A stretch of DNA of 64,000 nucleotides, taken from the NCBI GenBank assembly GCA_037481935.1, contig JBBFKQ010000008.1:1-64000 (forward strand), written 5' to 3'. This document shows, in pieces, positions 31,296 to 40,768 of the stretch (the stretch's first letter is position 1; every line of letters starts with the position of its first letter). The notes beneath the pieces are model-generated. The model was not told where the DNA came from and made no database searches. It saw nothing but the letters and a program-made list of their open reading frames with translations. Made by a program: the position numbers and the translations under genes. Source of the stretch: Aquificaceae bacterium. GTDB taxonomy: Bacteria; Aquificota; Aquificia; Aquificales; Aquificaceae.

Positions 31296-32220
31296 GCTTT
31301 CTGTGGAGCTCTTTGGCATAAGGTTTAAAAACCCTGTCTGGGTTGCATCAGGCACTTTTGGCTATGGTCTTGAGGCAATGGAACTCTACGATATCTCACG
31401 GCTGGGAGCGGTAGTCACCAAGGGTATATCCCTAAAACCAAGGGAGGGAAACGCACCAGAGAGAATCGCAGAAACACCCTGTGGAATGCTTAACTCCATT
31501 GGCCTTCAGAACCCGGGCGTGGAGGGCTTTCTGAGAAAGATATACCCACGCATAAAAGACATAGAAACTCACTTCATAGCCAACATCTTCGGAGAGACCG
31601 AGGAGGAATATGTGGAGGTATGCCTTGCCCTTGAGGGAGCGGAGAAGGTGGTGGCCTATGAGCTTAATGTCTCCTGTCCAAATGTGAAAAAGGGCGGCAT
31701 GCTTTTTGGGCATGACCCTGTTGTTCTCGGAAGGCTTGTGGACAGGGTCAGGGCAAGGGTCAGAAAACCTGTTCTTGTCAAGCTCTCGCCCAACACGGGC
31801 GATGTAAAAGCCTTCGCCAGAGTATGTTTGGACTCTGGAGCTGATGGACTTGTGCTTATAAACACTTTGCTTGGCATGAAAATAGATACAAGGACACAGA
31901 AGCCGGAGCTTTCTACTCTGATGGGTGGTCTTTCCGGACCTGCCATACTTCCTGTAGCGGTAAGAATGATATGGGAAGTCTTCTCAGAGTTTGGTTTTTC
32001 TGTGCCCATAATAGGTGTTGGTGGCATACACGACACAGACTCCGCCCTTCAGCATGTGCTGGCAGGGGCAACGTGCATTCAGGTAGGCACTGCCAACTTC
32101 TTTGACCCTTATTCTCCTCTCAAGATTCTTGATGGCCTGGAAGAATACCTGAGGGAGAGGTCTATTCAGAGCTTTTCTGAGCTTGTGGGGAGGGCTCACC
32201 GTATGATGGTGCGTTCTTGA
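31288..32220 (+). CDS. pyrD: Dihydroorotate dehydrogenase, class 1B catalytic subunit
   Basis: 310 aa FMN-containing TIM barrel oxidising dihydroorotate in pyrimidine synthesis. NPVWVASGTFGYG, TKGISLKPREGN, ELNVSCPNVKKGG (Cys as the catalytic base of class 1) and GVGGIHDTDSALQHVLAGATCIQVGTANF phosphate-binding blocks. Sequence is 1B-like (NAD-linked), which normally needs a PyrK partner; none is in the window. Its 3' end overlaps the convergent O-antigen-ligase-like gene by 59 bp. Confidence 0.94.
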   Translation: MPELSVELFGIRFKNPVWVASGTFGYGLEAMELYDISRLGAVVTKGISLKPREGNAPERIAETPCGMLNSIGLQNPGVEGFLRKIYPRIKDIETHFIANIFGETEEEYVEVCLALEGAEKVVAYELNVSCPNVKKGGMLFGHDPVVLGRLVDRVRARVRKPVLVKLSPNTGDVKAFARVCLDSGADGLVLINTLLGMKIDTRTQKPELSTLMGGLSGPAILPVAVRMIWEVFSEFGFSVPIIGVGGIHDTDSALQHVLAGATCIQVGTANFFDPYSPLKILDGLEEYLRERSIQSFSELVGRAHRMMVRS

Positions 32221-33331
32221 GCCTTTCTACCACCCTGAACATTACGAGATAGAGGGGGAGCATAGCATCCCAGAAAAAGGTAAAGACAGAACCTATCAGA
32301 TGTGAGCCAAGAGCAAGGAGAAGGGGCATAAGAAGATATTCTTCTCTACGCATGAGCCTGAAATTCAGCAGAAACCTGAAATAGGAGTAGTATACCCAGA
32401 GAACTGCCAGAAGGCCAATGAGACCCTTTTCAATAAATTCAGAAAGCAAAAAAACCGACTCATATACACCACCAACAGGACTTCTGGGTTCAAGGTAATA
32501 GCCTGAGTTTATACCATGTCCTATGAGGAGAGGGAGCCAGTTGCCTTCCTGAAGGTCCTCCTTTATAACCTGAATACCTGCCTTCGCAATCTCCCAGCGA
32601 TAGCTTGATATGGTGTTTAGCGCTTCATCGTCCAGTGCTCTCTTTCCAGTTATGAACTCATACACAGCTCTGTATCTTATGTCTTTCTGAGCGAGAGTTA
32701 CGCTACTTGCAACAAAGCCAATGAATAGGGTAATCAAAATACCCCAGAAGGCCCTTCTGGAAAGACTCTTACTGGCGAGCAGTGCAAAGGCAATCAGGGC
32801 GAAGGCCAGCCCCAGCATGGTTGACCTTCTCATGGTGAAAAAGACCATTCCTACAAAAGGTATGAAGGGCAACAGATAGTATATTTTTCTCGAGTAGAAA
32901 AAGAGAGAAAGGCTGGCTACTGTGAAAATGCTGTAGAAGGCACCTACCTCAAACCAGCCACCCCACAACATGGCAGGTTGACCTGTCTGACTATATCTGT
33001 AGAAAACCACAGGTAGAAGAAAAAGCCCCGACAGAAACAAAAACTGGTTGAACCTTAACAGACTTTTTGGGTTTACTTTGAGAAGTTCTCCATAGCAATA
33101 AAGAAGCAGGAAAGGACCCCTCTCTATAGCTTTGCCTATCTGCGACATATGGAAAAGGCTTGTCGACAATAGCACCGTAAAAGCGTGCAAAGTCAGTGGC
33201 AAGAAAAGCCTACCCCCATACCTTAAACCTCTGAAGAACCTGTAAAGAGCATACACAAGCAGGAGAACTATGAGTGCTTCAAAGAGGCTTATAGAAAGTA
33301 GTGCTGTTGCAAAAAGAACTGTAAGCAACAT
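32162..33331 (-). CDS. O-antigen ligase/polymerase-like membrane protein
   Basis: 389 aa, about ten hydrophobic helices with a large hydrophilic loop (about 215-300: QKDIRYRAVYEFITGKRALDDEALNTISSYRWEIAKAGIQVIKEDL...IGHGINSGYYL) in the C-terminal half. Loop plan and the R-x3...H-G elements are those of the Wzy_C/WaaL superfamily. It likely transfers or polymerises lipid-linked glycans at the periplasmic face. No SD; TATAAT on the minus strand (33348-33343) puts the start about 5 nt before ATG 33331. Confidence 0.8.
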   Translation of the reverse strand: MLLTVLFATALLSISLFEALIVLLLVYALYRFFRGLRYGGRLFLPLTLHAFTVLLSTSLFHMSQIGKAIERGPFLLLYCYGELLKVNPKSLLRFNQFLFLSGLFLLPVVFYRYSQTGQPAMLWGGWFEVGAFYSIFTVASLSLFFYSRKIYYLLPFIPFVGMVFFTMRRSTMLGLAFALIAFALLASKSLSRRAFWGILITLFIGFVASSVTLAQKDIRYRAVYEFITGKRALDDEALNTISSYRWEIAKAGIQVIKEDLQEGNWLPLLIGHGINSGYYLEPRSPVGGVYESVFLLSEFIEKGLIGLLAVLWVYYSYFRFLLNFRLMRREEYLLMPLLLALGSHLIGSVFTFFWDAMLPLYLVMFRVVERLKNAPSYGEPSPQAQKSSE

Positions 33332-33338
33332 ATGGCTT

Positions 33339-33348
33339 TATAATTATA
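33339..33348. promoter_or_regulatory. Palindromic TATAATTATA: overlapping divergent -10 elements
   Basis: Plus-strand TATAAT (33339-33344) would start transcription at about 33351, three bases before tRNA-Ser. Minus-strand TATAAT (33348-33343) would start at about 33336, five bases before the ATG at 33331. The two hexamers share two base pairs, so the promoters should exclude one another. No good -35 for either. Confidence 0.55.
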
Positions 33349-33353
33349 AGTGA

Positions 33354-33441
33354 GGCGAGGTGCCGGAGTGGACGAACGGGGCGGTCTCGAAAATCGCTGT
33401 GGGTTCAGAGCCCACCGGGGGTTCGAATCCCTCCCTCGCCG
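33354..33441 (+). tRNA. tRNA-Ser (CGA anticodon)
   Basis: Class II tRNA: 7-bp acceptor GGCGAGG/CCTCGCC, anticodon stem GCGGT/ATCGC around loop CTCGAAA (anticodon CGA at 33388-33390, reads UCG), long variable arm (GTGGGTTCAGAGCCCAC), and a T arm with GGTTCGAATCC. G discriminator at 33441. CCA is not encoded (GCA follows). The next gene's ATG is 12 nt downstream, so the tRNA is probably processed from a shared transcript. Confidence 0.96.
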
Positions 33442-33453
33442 CAGGAGATGAAC

Positions 33454-34029
33454 ATGAGCTATATTGTAAGGGAGCTAAAGCCTGCCTTTGAGAGGATGAC
33501 CGAACCCCTTATCGCCCTGCTTCAAAAGCTGGGGGCTACGCCTAACCTCATAACTTTTACAGGTTTTCTTCTTGTGTTCCTTGGGTCCCTGGCTCTTTAC
33601 TCAGGATATACAGCTTTGAGTTTTTTACTACTTCTCCTTGGTGCTCTTGCTGATGCACTGGATGGAAGTCTTGCCAGAAGACTTGGTAAAAACTCGGATT
33701 TAGGGGCGCTCCTTGATTCCCTTCTTGACAGAGTGTCCGATGCCCTCCCCTTTATAGCATTAGCTCTTTCCTCGCAGGACAGACTTCTTTCCCTCATGGC
33801 GCTCTTAGCCATGCTTTTCTCCTTCACGGTGAGCTACACAAGAGCAAGGGCAGAGGGCCTGGGTTATGAGCTGAAGGCAGGGCTCTTTGAAAGACCAGAA
33901 AGATGGGCGGTGCTTCTGGCTGGTATAGCCCTGGATATGGTCTTTATCGCGGTAAGCATAGTGGCTCTGGGTTCCCTATTTACCACCCTGCAGAGGGTTT
34001 ATATTTTTAAAAAGTCTCAAAGGAGGTGA
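33454..34029 (+). CDS. CDP-alcohol phosphatidyltransferase (PIP-synthase/archaetidyl-type)
   Basis: 191 aa integral membrane enzyme. LGALADALDGSLARRLGKNSDLGALLDSLLDRVSD carries the D-x2-D-G-x2-A-R-x8-G-x3-D-x3-D active site (about residues 63-87). LGATPNLITFTGF and LFERPERWAVLLAG resemble phosphatidylinositol-phosphate or archaetidylinositol-phosphate synthases more than PgsA. With the PgsA-like gene at 22 kb this gives two CDP-alcohol enzymes, suggesting an inositol- or other-headgroup lipid. ATG 33454 is preferred to 33448 because AGGAG is 6 nt away. Near-cotranscribed with tRNA-Ser. Confidence 0.85.
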   Translation: MSYIVRELKPAFERMTEPLIALLQKLGATPNLITFTGFLLVFLGSLALYSGYTALSFLLLLLGALADALDGSLARRLGKNSDLGALLDSLLDRVSDALPFIALALSSQDRLLSLMALLAMLFSFTVSYTRARAEGLGYELKAGLFERPERWAVLLAGIALDMVFIAVSIVALGSLFTTLQRVYIFKKSQRR

Positions 34030-34032
34030 AGT

Positions 34033-34470
34033 ATGATTCCGAAGGAACTTGCAGACCTGATGCGTAATCTGGGCGTTTTCCCTGCAGTTCTTGCTACCTC
34101 CGATAAGGAGGGGAACATGCACCTTACCTTTATAACCTGGATGTATCCAGTGGATGACAGGACACTGAGGGTTGCCCTGAGTTCTAACGCCAAGAGTGCC
34201 AAGAACATGCTCCAGACAGGGCAGGTATGCCTCATGCTTATAGCACAGGACAAGGCTCTTGCCTGCTACGGAACTGCAAGCCTTCTTCACGAAAGGATAG
34301 AAGAGGTCAAATTTCCTGTCTCTGTGTTTGAGGTCAAGATAAACAGCGTAGAAAACAACCTTTTCCCTGGAGGCACCATAACGGGCACCATACCCTTCAT
34401 GCATACAGGAGACCTGCAGAGGGCTGGAGAGCTTGACCAGCTGGTGCTTGACGCCCTGAAGGCTCCATGA
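34033..34470 (+). CDS. Pyridoxamine 5'-phosphate oxidase-like flavin-binding protein
   Basis: 145 aa, split-barrel FMN-binding fold. MIPKELADLMRNLGVFPAVLATSDKEGNMHLTFITWMYPVDDRTLRVAL is the standard N-terminal layout (substrate loop, strand with N, flavin phosphate contact). It is too short for PdxH and lacks the PLP-binding C-terminus, so it is a general PPOX-family protein of unknown substrate. SD AAGGAGGTG precedes. Overlaps the ATPase gene by 4 nt. Confidence 0.75.
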   Translation: MIPKELADLMRNLGVFPAVLATSDKEGNMHLTFITWMYPVDDRTLRVALSSNAKSAKNMLQTGQVCLMLIAQDKALACYGTASLLHERIEEVKFPVSVFEVKINSVENNLFPGGTITGTIPFMHTGDLQRAGELDQLVLDALKAP

Positions 34471-35231
34471 AACCCCTTGTCCTAGTAGAGAATCTGAGCC
34501 TTTATATAGGTGAAAGGCAAATACTCAGGAATGTGAGCTTTGAGGTTTATGAGGGTGAGGTCTTTACCATACTGGGTGGGAGCGGAAGCGGTAAGACAAC
34601 CATAACCAAATGCCTTGTTGGACTCTATAAACCAACATCCGGAAGAGTTGAGGCTTTTGGGAAGAATGTGGCGGCGCTGAATCAGATGGAGCTTGATGAG
34701 CTCAGGAGGCACATAGGTTACGTCTTCCAGGGAGCAGCTCTTTTTGACAGCCTTACCGTATGGGAGAACGTGGTTTTCTTCCATCTTGAACACGGAAGGA
34801 ACAGGGAAGAGGACCTGAGGGTTCTCGCTCTTAAATATCTCCACATGGTTGGACTCTCTGAAGAACATCTTGACCTTTACCCTTCTGAACTCTCAGGGGG
34901 GATGAAAAAGAGGGTTGGGATAGCCAGGGCCATAGCTACAGAGCCTGAGCTCATAATATACGACGAGCCCACCTCTGGCCTGGACCCGATTACAAGCAGG
35001 CTCATAGACGAGCTCATACTGAACCTAAGGGAAAGGACAGGCTCAACCGCCATCGTGGTGTCCCATGACCTTGTGTCCGCCTTTTCCATATCGGACAGGA
35101 TAATGATACTGAAGGATGGACAGGTGGTTCAGACAGGCACGAGAGAAGATATCATGAACTCCAGCATACCTTTTGTAAGGGAATTTATAAAGAAAGGTCT
35201 GGGAGACCTTCAGGAGGCGAGGAGGGGCTGA
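34467..35231 (+). CDS. mlaF: ABC transporter ATP-binding protein, MlaF/Ttg2A type
   Basis: 254 aa. Walker A GGSGSGKTT (about 37), Q-loop YVFQGAALFDSLTVWENV, signature LSGGMKKRVGIARAI, Walker B LIIYDEPTSGLDPITS and H-loop VVSHD. The FQxxALFDSxTVxENV and SGGMxKRVxxARAI forms are diagnostic of the phospholipid-trafficking Mla/Mce importer ATPase. No MlaE permease or MlaD is adjacent. The position next to cfa suggests lipid homeostasis. Overlaps cfa convergently by 22 bp. Confidence 0.85.
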   Translation: MKPLVLVENLSLYIGERQILRNVSFEVYEGEVFTILGGSGSGKTTITKCLVGLYKPTSGRVEAFGKNVAALNQMELDELRRHIGYVFQGAALFDSLTVWENVVFFHLEHGRNREEDLRVLALKYLHMVGLSEEHLDLYPSELSGGMKKRVGIARAIATEPELIIYDEPTSGLDPITSRLIDELILNLRERTGSTAIVVSHDLVSAFSISDRIMILKDGQVVQTGTREDIMNSSIPFVREFIKKGLGDLQEARRG

Positions 35232-36403
35232 CCCATGTATCTTCTCATAACCGGGTAGCTGTTAAGCACACCCCTTGAGAAGAGAAACTGAAAAAGGTGG
35301 TTGCTGCCCGTATAGAAAGAAACAGCAGAGGCAGTAAGGTAGAGCTCCCACATTCTGAAGAATTCCTCTCCATACCTTTTAACAACCCAGTCTCTAACAC
35401 TCAGGAACCTTTTCTTCCACTCCCTTAGTGTGAGATAATAGTGGAGCCTCCAGTCATCTATATCTATCAGGTTGAAACCAAGCCCTCTGGAAGCCCTGAG
35501 CACTTCTTCTATGGAAGGCAAATAGCCACCGGGGAATATGTATTTTCTTATCCATCTGCTCTGACTTGAAGGATGGACCTTCCCTATGGTATGAAGCAGA
35601 AAAAGACCGCCATCCTCCATTATCTGGGTAACCGCTTCGAAGAACCTTCTGTGCCTTCCCTTTCCCACATGCTCGAACATACCCACAGACACCACCTTGT
35701 TGAACTTCCTGCCAAGTTCTGGAAGGTCTTCATAGTGCATGAGATAAACCTCAGTCTTTCCCCTTAGACCAAGGCCTTCTATTTTATCTTTCACGTATTC
35801 ATACTGATTTTTGGAAAGGGTGATGCCTACAGAGTTTACTCCATACATGGATGCGGTCTCAAGTATGATGGAACCCCATCCACATCCTATGTCCAGAAGC
35901 CTGTCACCCTCTTTTAGCTGTAATTTTTCGTATATTATCCTTCTCTTTTCACTCTGCGCCTCCTCCAGACTTATGCTGGGCTCTGAAAAGAAGGCACAGG
36001 AGTAGGTCATGGACCTGTCAAGCCAGAGCTGATAAAACTCATTACCAAGGTCGTAATGCCTTCTTACCTCTTTACCTTCAATCATTTTGATAAACCCAAA
36101 ACCCTTCAATAGCCATCTCAGAAGGGTCATCAGAACGCCTCTCAAACCTTCTCCACCTTCCGATTCCACATATTCCATGCAGGCTCGGACAACCTTTTCA
36201 AGGTCTCCCTCAATGAGAATATCCCCCCTCATGTAAGCCTCACAGAAGCCCATCTCAGGGTCTCTCAGAACATCCTTTACAACATCTTTCCTCAGAACCT
36301 TTATCCTGTGCTGACCATTTCCTATACACAGTCCATCGGGCAGTTCAACGGATAAACCCTCACTGAAACCCGTATTTATCCTTGCTATGATTTTTTCTAC
36401 CAT
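35210..36403 (-). CDS. cfa: Cyclopropane-fatty-acyl-phospholipid synthase
   Basis: 397 aa SAM-dependent methyltransferase that converts unsaturated acyl chains of membrane lipids to cyclopropanes. An N-terminal lipid-binding domain (about 1-110) precedes RRHYDLGNEFYQLWLDRSMTYSCAFF, then motif I LDIGCGWGSIILE, GMFEHVGKGRHRRFFE and the C-terminal YYLTLREWKKRF. ATG 36403 has GAGGAGGG 7 nt upstream; an upstream in-frame extension to 36454 would cross the promoter. Strong promoter, see below. Confidence 0.95.
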   Translation of the reverse strand: MVEKIIARINTGFSEGLSVELPDGLCIGNGQHRIKVLRKDVVKDVLRDPEMGFCEAYMRGDILIEGDLEKVVRACMEYVESEGGEGLRGVLMTLLRWLLKGFGFIKMIEGKEVRRHYDLGNEFYQLWLDRSMTYSCAFFSEPSISLEEAQSEKRRIIYEKLQLKEGDRLLDIGCGWGSIILETASMYGVNSVGITLSKNQYEYVKDKIEGLGLRGKTEVYLMHYEDLPELGRKFNKVVSVGMFEHVGKGRHRRFFEAVTQIMEDGGLFLLHTIGKVHPSSQSRWIRKYIFPGGYLPSIEEVLRASRGLGFNLIDIDDWRLHYYLTLREWKKRFLSVRDWVVKRYGEEFFRMWELYLTASAVSFYTGSNHLFQFLFSRGVLNSYPVMRRYMGQPLLAS

Positions 36404-36425
36404 TTGATAACCCTCCTCAACGATT

Positions 36426-36454
36426 AGTATATACGCACCACTCCAAACTGTCAA
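36426..36454 (-). promoter_or_regulatory. Near-consensus promoter of cfa
   Basis: Minus strand: TTGACA (36454-36449), exactly 17 bp, TATACT (36431-36426). The predicted start near 36419 gives a leader of about 16 nt containing GAGGAGGG before ATG 36403. It lies back to back with the guaA -10. Confidence 0.8.
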
Positions 36455-36459
36455 TGATG

Positions 36460-36465
36460 TATAAT
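36460..36465 (+). promoter_or_regulatory. -10 element (TATAAT) of guaA, leaderless geometry
   Basis: Perfect TATAAT ending 5 nt before ATG 36471, so the transcript would begin on or next to the start codon. No in-frame downstream ATG and no SD are available to guaA. No -35 match. Confidence 0.6.
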
Positions 36466-36470
36466 TAAAT

Positions 36471-38003
36471 ATGGTGGTAAGGAGACCCGCCCTAATCCTG
36501 AACTTTGGTTCCCAGTATGTCCAGCTTATAGCGAGGAGAATAAGAGAGCTCGGTGTTTACAGCGAGATTGTACCCTACAACATAAGTCATGAAGAGGTGA
36601 AGGAGAAAAATCCTTACTGTCTGATATTTTCCGGTGGTCCTGCCTCTGTGTATGAACCGGATGCCCCCCTTCCAGACTTCCGACTTTATGACCTTAACAT
36701 TCCCATTCTTGGCATATGCTACGGACTACAGGCAATGGTGCACCAGCTTGGTGGTCTGGTGGAAAGGTCTGAAAAACAGGAATACGGAAGAGCCAGACTT
36801 AGACTTGTGAAGAGTGACCCCATATTCAGAGACCTCCCCCAGGAGTTTGATGTGTGGATGAGCCATGCAGATAAGGCAGTAAGGCTTCCTGAGGGTTTTG
36901 AAAGCCTTGCGAGTTCGGAGAACTCCCCCTATGCAATCATCAGACACAGGGACAGATCCATCTATGGTGTGCAGTTTCACCCCGAGGTTGCCCACACAGA
37001 GTATGGAAAAGAGCTCTTGTCAAACTTCCTCTTTGAAGTGTGCGGTGCTCAGAAAAACTGGAGCATGGGCAACTTTGTTAAGGAAAAGACGGAAGAGATA
37101 AGGGAAGAGGTAAAGGACGGCAAGGTAATATGTGCCCTGTCAGGTGGTGTGGATTCAACAGTTGCTGCGCTTCTCACATACAGAGCTGTTGGAGACCAGC
37201 TCAGATGCGTCTTTGTAAACCACGGACTTCTCAGAAAGGGTGAGGTAGAAGAGGTGGAAGGCTACTTCGGGAGGATGAACCTGCCCTTCTACAGGGTTGA
37301 TGCAGAAGAGCTCTTTCTGGAGAGGCTAAGGGGCGTGGAAGACCCTGAGGAGAAGAGAAGAATAGTGGGACACACCTTTATAGAGGTTTTTGAAAGGGAG
37401 GCTGAGAAGCTGGGTGCAGACTTTCTGCTTCAGGGCACTCTGTATCCTGATGTGGTGGAAAGTGCGGGTATTCCCGGTGCAAAGGTGATAAAGACGCATC
37501 ACAACGTGGGAGGACTTCCAGAGAGGATGAATTTGAGACTTCTTGAGCCGCTGAGGGAGCTCTTCAAAGACGAAGTGCGTCAGGTGGGAAGACTTCTCGG
37601 AATGCCGGAGGAGGTGCTCATGCGTCATCCCTTCCCGGGTCCAGGACTTGCCATAAGAATATTGGGAGAGGTTAAGAAAGAAGACCTGGAGACCATAAGG
37701 GAGGCAGACAGCATATTCATAGAGGAGCTTAAAAGGTGGGGTCTGTATGATAAGGTCTGGCAGGCTTTTGCGGTGCTTTTGCCAGTTAAAAGCGTGGGAG
37801 TGATGGGCGATGTGAGAACCTATGAAAGGGTTGTGGGGCTCAGGGCTGTGGACAGCTCTGACGGCATGACAGCAGACTGGTCAAGGCTTCCTTACGAGTT
37901 TCTTGACTATGTGATGAGAAGGATTATAAACGAGGTGGAAGGCATAAACAGGGTGGTTTATGACATATCTTCGAAACCACCAGCCACCATAGAATGGGAG
38001 TAA
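36471..38003 (+). CDS. guaA: GMP synthase (glutamine-hydrolysing)
   Basis: 510 aa. The N-terminal class I glutamine amidotransferase (about 1-195) has nucleophile Cys in [16 protein letters not shown] and [14 protein letters not shown] (His/Glu). The PP-loop domain has [15 protein letters not shown] (about 222). The C-terminal dimerisation domain has [16 protein letters not shown] and ends in the usual [11 protein letters not shown]. Makes GMP from XMP. Followed 10 nt later by glyA. Confidence 0.97.
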   Translation: MVVRRPALILNFGSQYVQLIARRIRELGVYSEIVPYNISHEEVKEKNPYCLIFSGGPASVYEPDAPLPDFRLYDLNIPILGICYGLQAMVHQLGGLVERSEKQEYGRARLRLVKSDPIFRDLPQEFDVWMSHADKAVRLPEGFESLASSENSPYAIIRHRDRSIYGVQFHPEVAHTEYGKELLSNFLFEVCGAQKNWSMGNFVKEKTEEIREEVKDGKVICALSGGVDSTVAALLTYRAVGDQLRCVFVNHGLLRKGEVEEVEGYFGRMNLPFYRVDAEELFLERLRGVEDPEEKRRIVGHTFIEVFEREAEKLGADFLLQGTLYPDVVESAGIPGAKVIKTHHNVGGLPERMNLRLLEPLRELFKDEVRQVGRLLGMPEEVLMRHPFPGPGLAIRILGEVKKEDLETIREADSIFIEELKRWGLYDKVWQAFAVLLPVKSVGVMGDVRTYERVVGLRAVDSSDGMTADWSRLPYEFLDYVMRRIINEVEGINRVVYDISSKPPATIEWE

Positions 38004-38013
38004 AATAATAGAC

Positions 38014-39300
38014 ATGAGACACCTCAGACAGGTAGACCCGGATATATACGAGGCAGTAGTCAAGGAATACAGAAGGCAGTTCTACCATCTTGAACTCATA
38101 GCCTCAGAAAATTTCACCTCCCTTGCGGTTATGGAAGCACAGGGCTCGGTGCTCACCAACAAGTATGCGGAGGGATTGCCTCACAAAAGGTATTACGGCG
38201 GCTGTGAGTTTGTTGACATAGCAGAGGACCTTGCCATAAGTAGAGTAAAGGAACTCTACGGTGCGGAGCATGCAAATGTGCAACCCCACTCAGGCTCTCA
38301 GGCAAATATGGCGGTATACATGGCCATTCTCAGACCCGGCGATACAATCCTTGGTATGGACCTTGCCCATGGCGGGCATCTCTCGCATGGAGCAAAGGTA
38401 AACTTTTCCGGAAAGGTATACCATGCGGTCTATTACGGCCTCAATCCAGAGACTGAGCTCATTGACTATGACCAAGTTTACAGGCTGGCAAAGGAGCACA
38501 GGCCCAGGCTAATAGTGGCAGGTGCATCCGCATATCCAAGGGTTATAGACTGGGAAAAGTTTGCCCAGATAGCGGAAGATGTGGGTGCATACCTTATGGT
38601 GGACATGGCACATTATGCAGGTCTCATAGCAGGCGGGGTTTATCCAAACCCTGTGCCCTACGCTCACTTTGTGACTTCCACCACTCACAAGACCCTCAGA
38701 GGTCCCAGAGGTGGCTTTATACTCTGCAGAGCAGAGTTTGCAAAGGATATAGACAAGAGCGTCTTTCCGGGTCTGCAGGGCGGCCCTCTAATGCATGTTA
38801 TAGCGGCGAAGGCAGTTGCCTTTAAAGAAGCCATGAGCGAAGAGTTCAAGGCTTACTCAAGGCAGGTGGTTCTGAACGCTCAGACAATGGCTGAAGAGTT
38901 CATAAAGCTGGGTTTTAAGGTAGTATCCGGTGGAACGGACAGCCACATAGTGCTCCTTGACCTGAGAGACAGGGGAATAACGGGCAAACAGGTGGAAGAT
39001 GCCCTTGGAAAAGCAAACATAACAGTTAACAAGAACGCTGTTCCCTTTGACCCCCTGCCACCTACAAAGACAAGTGGCATAAGAATCGGAACGCCTGCCA
39101 TGACCACCAGGGGCATGAAGGAAGAGGAGATGAGGCTAATAGCCAGACTAATAGCTCAGGTGATAGAGAACTTAGAAGACAGGGATGTTATTGAAAGAGT
39201 TGGCAGGGAGGTTATAGAACTCTGCCAGCAATTCCCGCTGTATCCCGAAATGAAAGAGGTCATGGATGAGCTTTCTTATAGCAAAGCAACCCATATTTAA
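38014..39300 (+). CDS. glyA: Serine hydroxymethyltransferase
   Basis: 428 aa PLP enzyme interconverting serine and glycine with tetrahydrofolate. [78 protein letters not shown] and [15 protein letters not shown] (Lys forming the aldimine) are all intact. No SD; TAAAAT overlapping the guaA stop (38001-38006) could be a -10 placing the start at 38013, or translation may be coupled. The end overlaps the next gene by 35 nt. Confidence 0.97.
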   Translation: MRHLRQVDPDIYEAVVKEYRRQFYHLELIASENFTSLAVMEAQGSVLTNKYAEGLPHKRYYGGCEFVDIAEDLAISRVKELYGAEHANVQPHSGSQANMAVYMAILRPGDTILGMDLAHGGHLSHGAKVNFSGKVYHAVYYGLNPETELIDYDQVYRLAKEHRPRLIVAGASAYPRVIDWEKFAQIAEDVGAYLMVDMAHYAGLIAGGVYPNPVPYAHFVTSTTHKTLRGPRGGFILCRAEFAKDIDKSVFPGLQGGPLMHVIAAKAVAFKEAMSEEFKAYSRQVVLNAQTMAEEFIKLGFKVVSGGTDSHIVLLDLRDRGITGKQVEDALGKANITVNKNAVPFDPLPPTKTSGIRIGTPAMTTRGMKEEEMRLIARLIAQVIENLEDRDVIERVGREVIELCQQFPLYPEMKEVMDELSYSKATHI

Positions 39301-40513
39301 CAGAGAGGGCAGGAGGGTTGCCTTTGAGGTCTTTCTCAGAAAAAGGGATAACATGTATGAGTATCCAAAGGAAGTTCCTTACAGCAGGGCAACCTACATA
39401 ATAATAGAGATAATTCTGGAGCAGGGTATAGAAAGGGTGGGAGAAGGCAAAAGGATAATGATAAATGTGTCCCTTGACTCACTTATAAACAAGGCCATTG
39501 AGTCCCTTGATCCCAGGAAGCTGATAATTGAGGTAATAGAACCCCAGGTGCCAGTAGGTGAAATGGTCTACAGGCAGATACTGAACGCCATAGACAGATA
39601 CATGGAGCAGGGCGTTATGTTCAGTTTAAATGAAAAAAATCTGGAAAATGAGAAGATGGCCGGACTCCTGGACAAGGTAAACATAATCTCTGTGGATGCA
39701 AAAAGGCTAAATCAGAAGATTCTGGACCTATCAAAGTCAAAGTCAAAAACCCTTCTCATCTCAAGAATAGAGGATGCGGAAGAATACAACAGAGTTAGCA
39801 AAATAGGAGACCTTTTCCAGGGTATTTACCTGGAAAGTCCCTTTATACTGAAAGAATTCCAGACCGCACCCTACCTGAAAAATACCCTGCTGAGACTTAT
39901 AGCCACCATACATGCTGCCCAGAGCCCCAGAGAAATTGCCAGCCTCATAGCCACAGATGTGGGCATGACCGCAAAGATACTCAGGCTTGTAAACTCTGCT
40001 TATTACTCTCCCATAAAGGAAATAAAGAGTGTGGAGCAGGCCTGTGCCATGCTTGGCCTGAAAAACTTGAGAAACTTTCTGCTTGTTCTGGCAATGAATG
40101 ACTACGTATCCGTTGAGAATCCAGAATTATGGAAGAAATCACTCACAAGGGCTCTAATAGCTCAGAAGATTGCCGAGCTTATAAACCCTAAGTATGAGTC
40201 TGAAGCCTACCTTATTGGTCTTTTCTCTCTTATAGATGAAATTCTTGGTATGGATAAGATAGCTTTTCTAAAAGATGTCAGAATAGAACAGGAGATTATT
40301 GATGGTTATACGGGAAAGAATGTGCACTTGAGGAGCATACTGGATTATTCTATAGTGCTGGAAGAAAAATTTCCGGAATTGCTAAACATGCAGGACCCTG
40401 CTCAGGGTGATGTGGTTGTGAATCTGGAAAAGCTGACAGGTATAAACAGTCAGGCTTTGATTGCCATAGCTAAATCTTCCTTTGAGATGGCCGATTACAT
40501 TCTCAAGGTCTGA
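39266..40513 (+). CDS. EAL-like/HDOD signalling protein (YuxH/CdgJ type)
   Basis: 415 aa. The N-terminal domain (about 1-190) starts [23 protein letters not shown], the usual form of degenerate EAL domains fused to HDOD; the ExL position is present as EVF and the catalytic acidic residues of active EAL enzymes are not recognisable. The HDOD domain (about 205-400) has [26 protein letters not shown] and [24 protein letters not shown]. Such proteins relay signals without c-di-GMP hydrolysis; some control motility or pili, which is notable given the pilus genes here. Overlaps glyA by 35 nt. Confidence 0.85.
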   Translation: MSFLIAKQPIFNREGRRVAFEVFLRKRDNMYEYPKEVPYSRATYIIIEIILEQGIERVGEGKRIMINVSLDSLINKAIESLDPRKLIIEVIEPQVPVGEMVYRQILNAIDRYMEQGVMFSLNEKNLENEKMAGLLDKVNIISVDAKRLNQKILDLSKSKSKTLLISRIEDAEEYNRVSKIGDLFQGIYLESPFILKEFQTAPYLKNTLLRLIATIHAAQSPREIASLIATDVGMTAKILRLVNSAYYSPIKEIKSVEQACAMLGLKNLRNFLLVLAMNDYVSVENPELWKKSLTRALIAQKIAELINPKYESEAYLIGLFSLIDEILGMDKIAFLKDVRIEQEIIDGYTGKNVHLRSILDYSIVLEEKFPELLNMQDPAQGDVVVNLEKLTGINSQALIAIAKSSFEMADYILKV

Positions 40514-40519
40514 TATAAT
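40511..40519 (+). promoter_or_regulatory. Extended -10 (TGATATAAT) of the NIL gene, exactly leaderless
   Basis: TGN-TATAAT with the hexamer at 40514-40519. The expected start is 40526, the A of the ATG. The TG comes from the stop codon of the upstream gene. No -35 match, consistent with an extended -10 promoter. Confidence 0.6.
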
Positions 40520-40525
40520 TTTTCT

Positions 40526-40768
40526 ATGAACCTGATAAGGCTTCAGCTCATATATCCAGAGGAAAAGGTGAAGGAGCCAGTCCTGTGTATGGTCTGCAAG
40601 AATTTTGATGTGGTGGTTAACATAAGAACTGCAAAGGTAACAAAGGACACAGGCATACTCACCGTTGAAGTGGAAGGTGAGGCTGAGGAGATAGAGAGGG
40701 CAATGAAGTTTATTGAAGATAGGGGTGTTATGGTTCAGCCCATAGAGGGGCAGATATTTACAGAATGA
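40526..40768 (+). CDS. NIL-domain protein
   Basis: 80 aa ferredoxin-like fold: MNLIRLQLIYPEEKVKEPVLCMVCKNFDVVVNIRTAKV, then GILTVEVEGEAEEIERAMKFIEDRGVMVQPIEG, the standard NIL domain found at the C-terminus of MetN and as a stand-alone sensor. Two Cys (C-x2-C, about 21-24) are present. The role may be amino-acid or sulfur sensing; unknown. Overlaps thiL by 4 nt. Confidence 0.8.
   Translation: MNLIRLQLIYPEEKVKEPVLCMVCKNFDVVVNIRTAKVTKDTGILTVEVEGEAEEIERAMKFIEDRGVMVQPIEGQIFTE

Noticed and set aside
38001-38013. TAAAAT before glyA as a definite leaderless promoter
   Set aside because: The geometry fits, but the hexamer includes the guaA stop codon and glyA is 10 nt downstream, so ordinary operon read-through with reinitiation is at least as likely. 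Mentioned only within the glyA entry.
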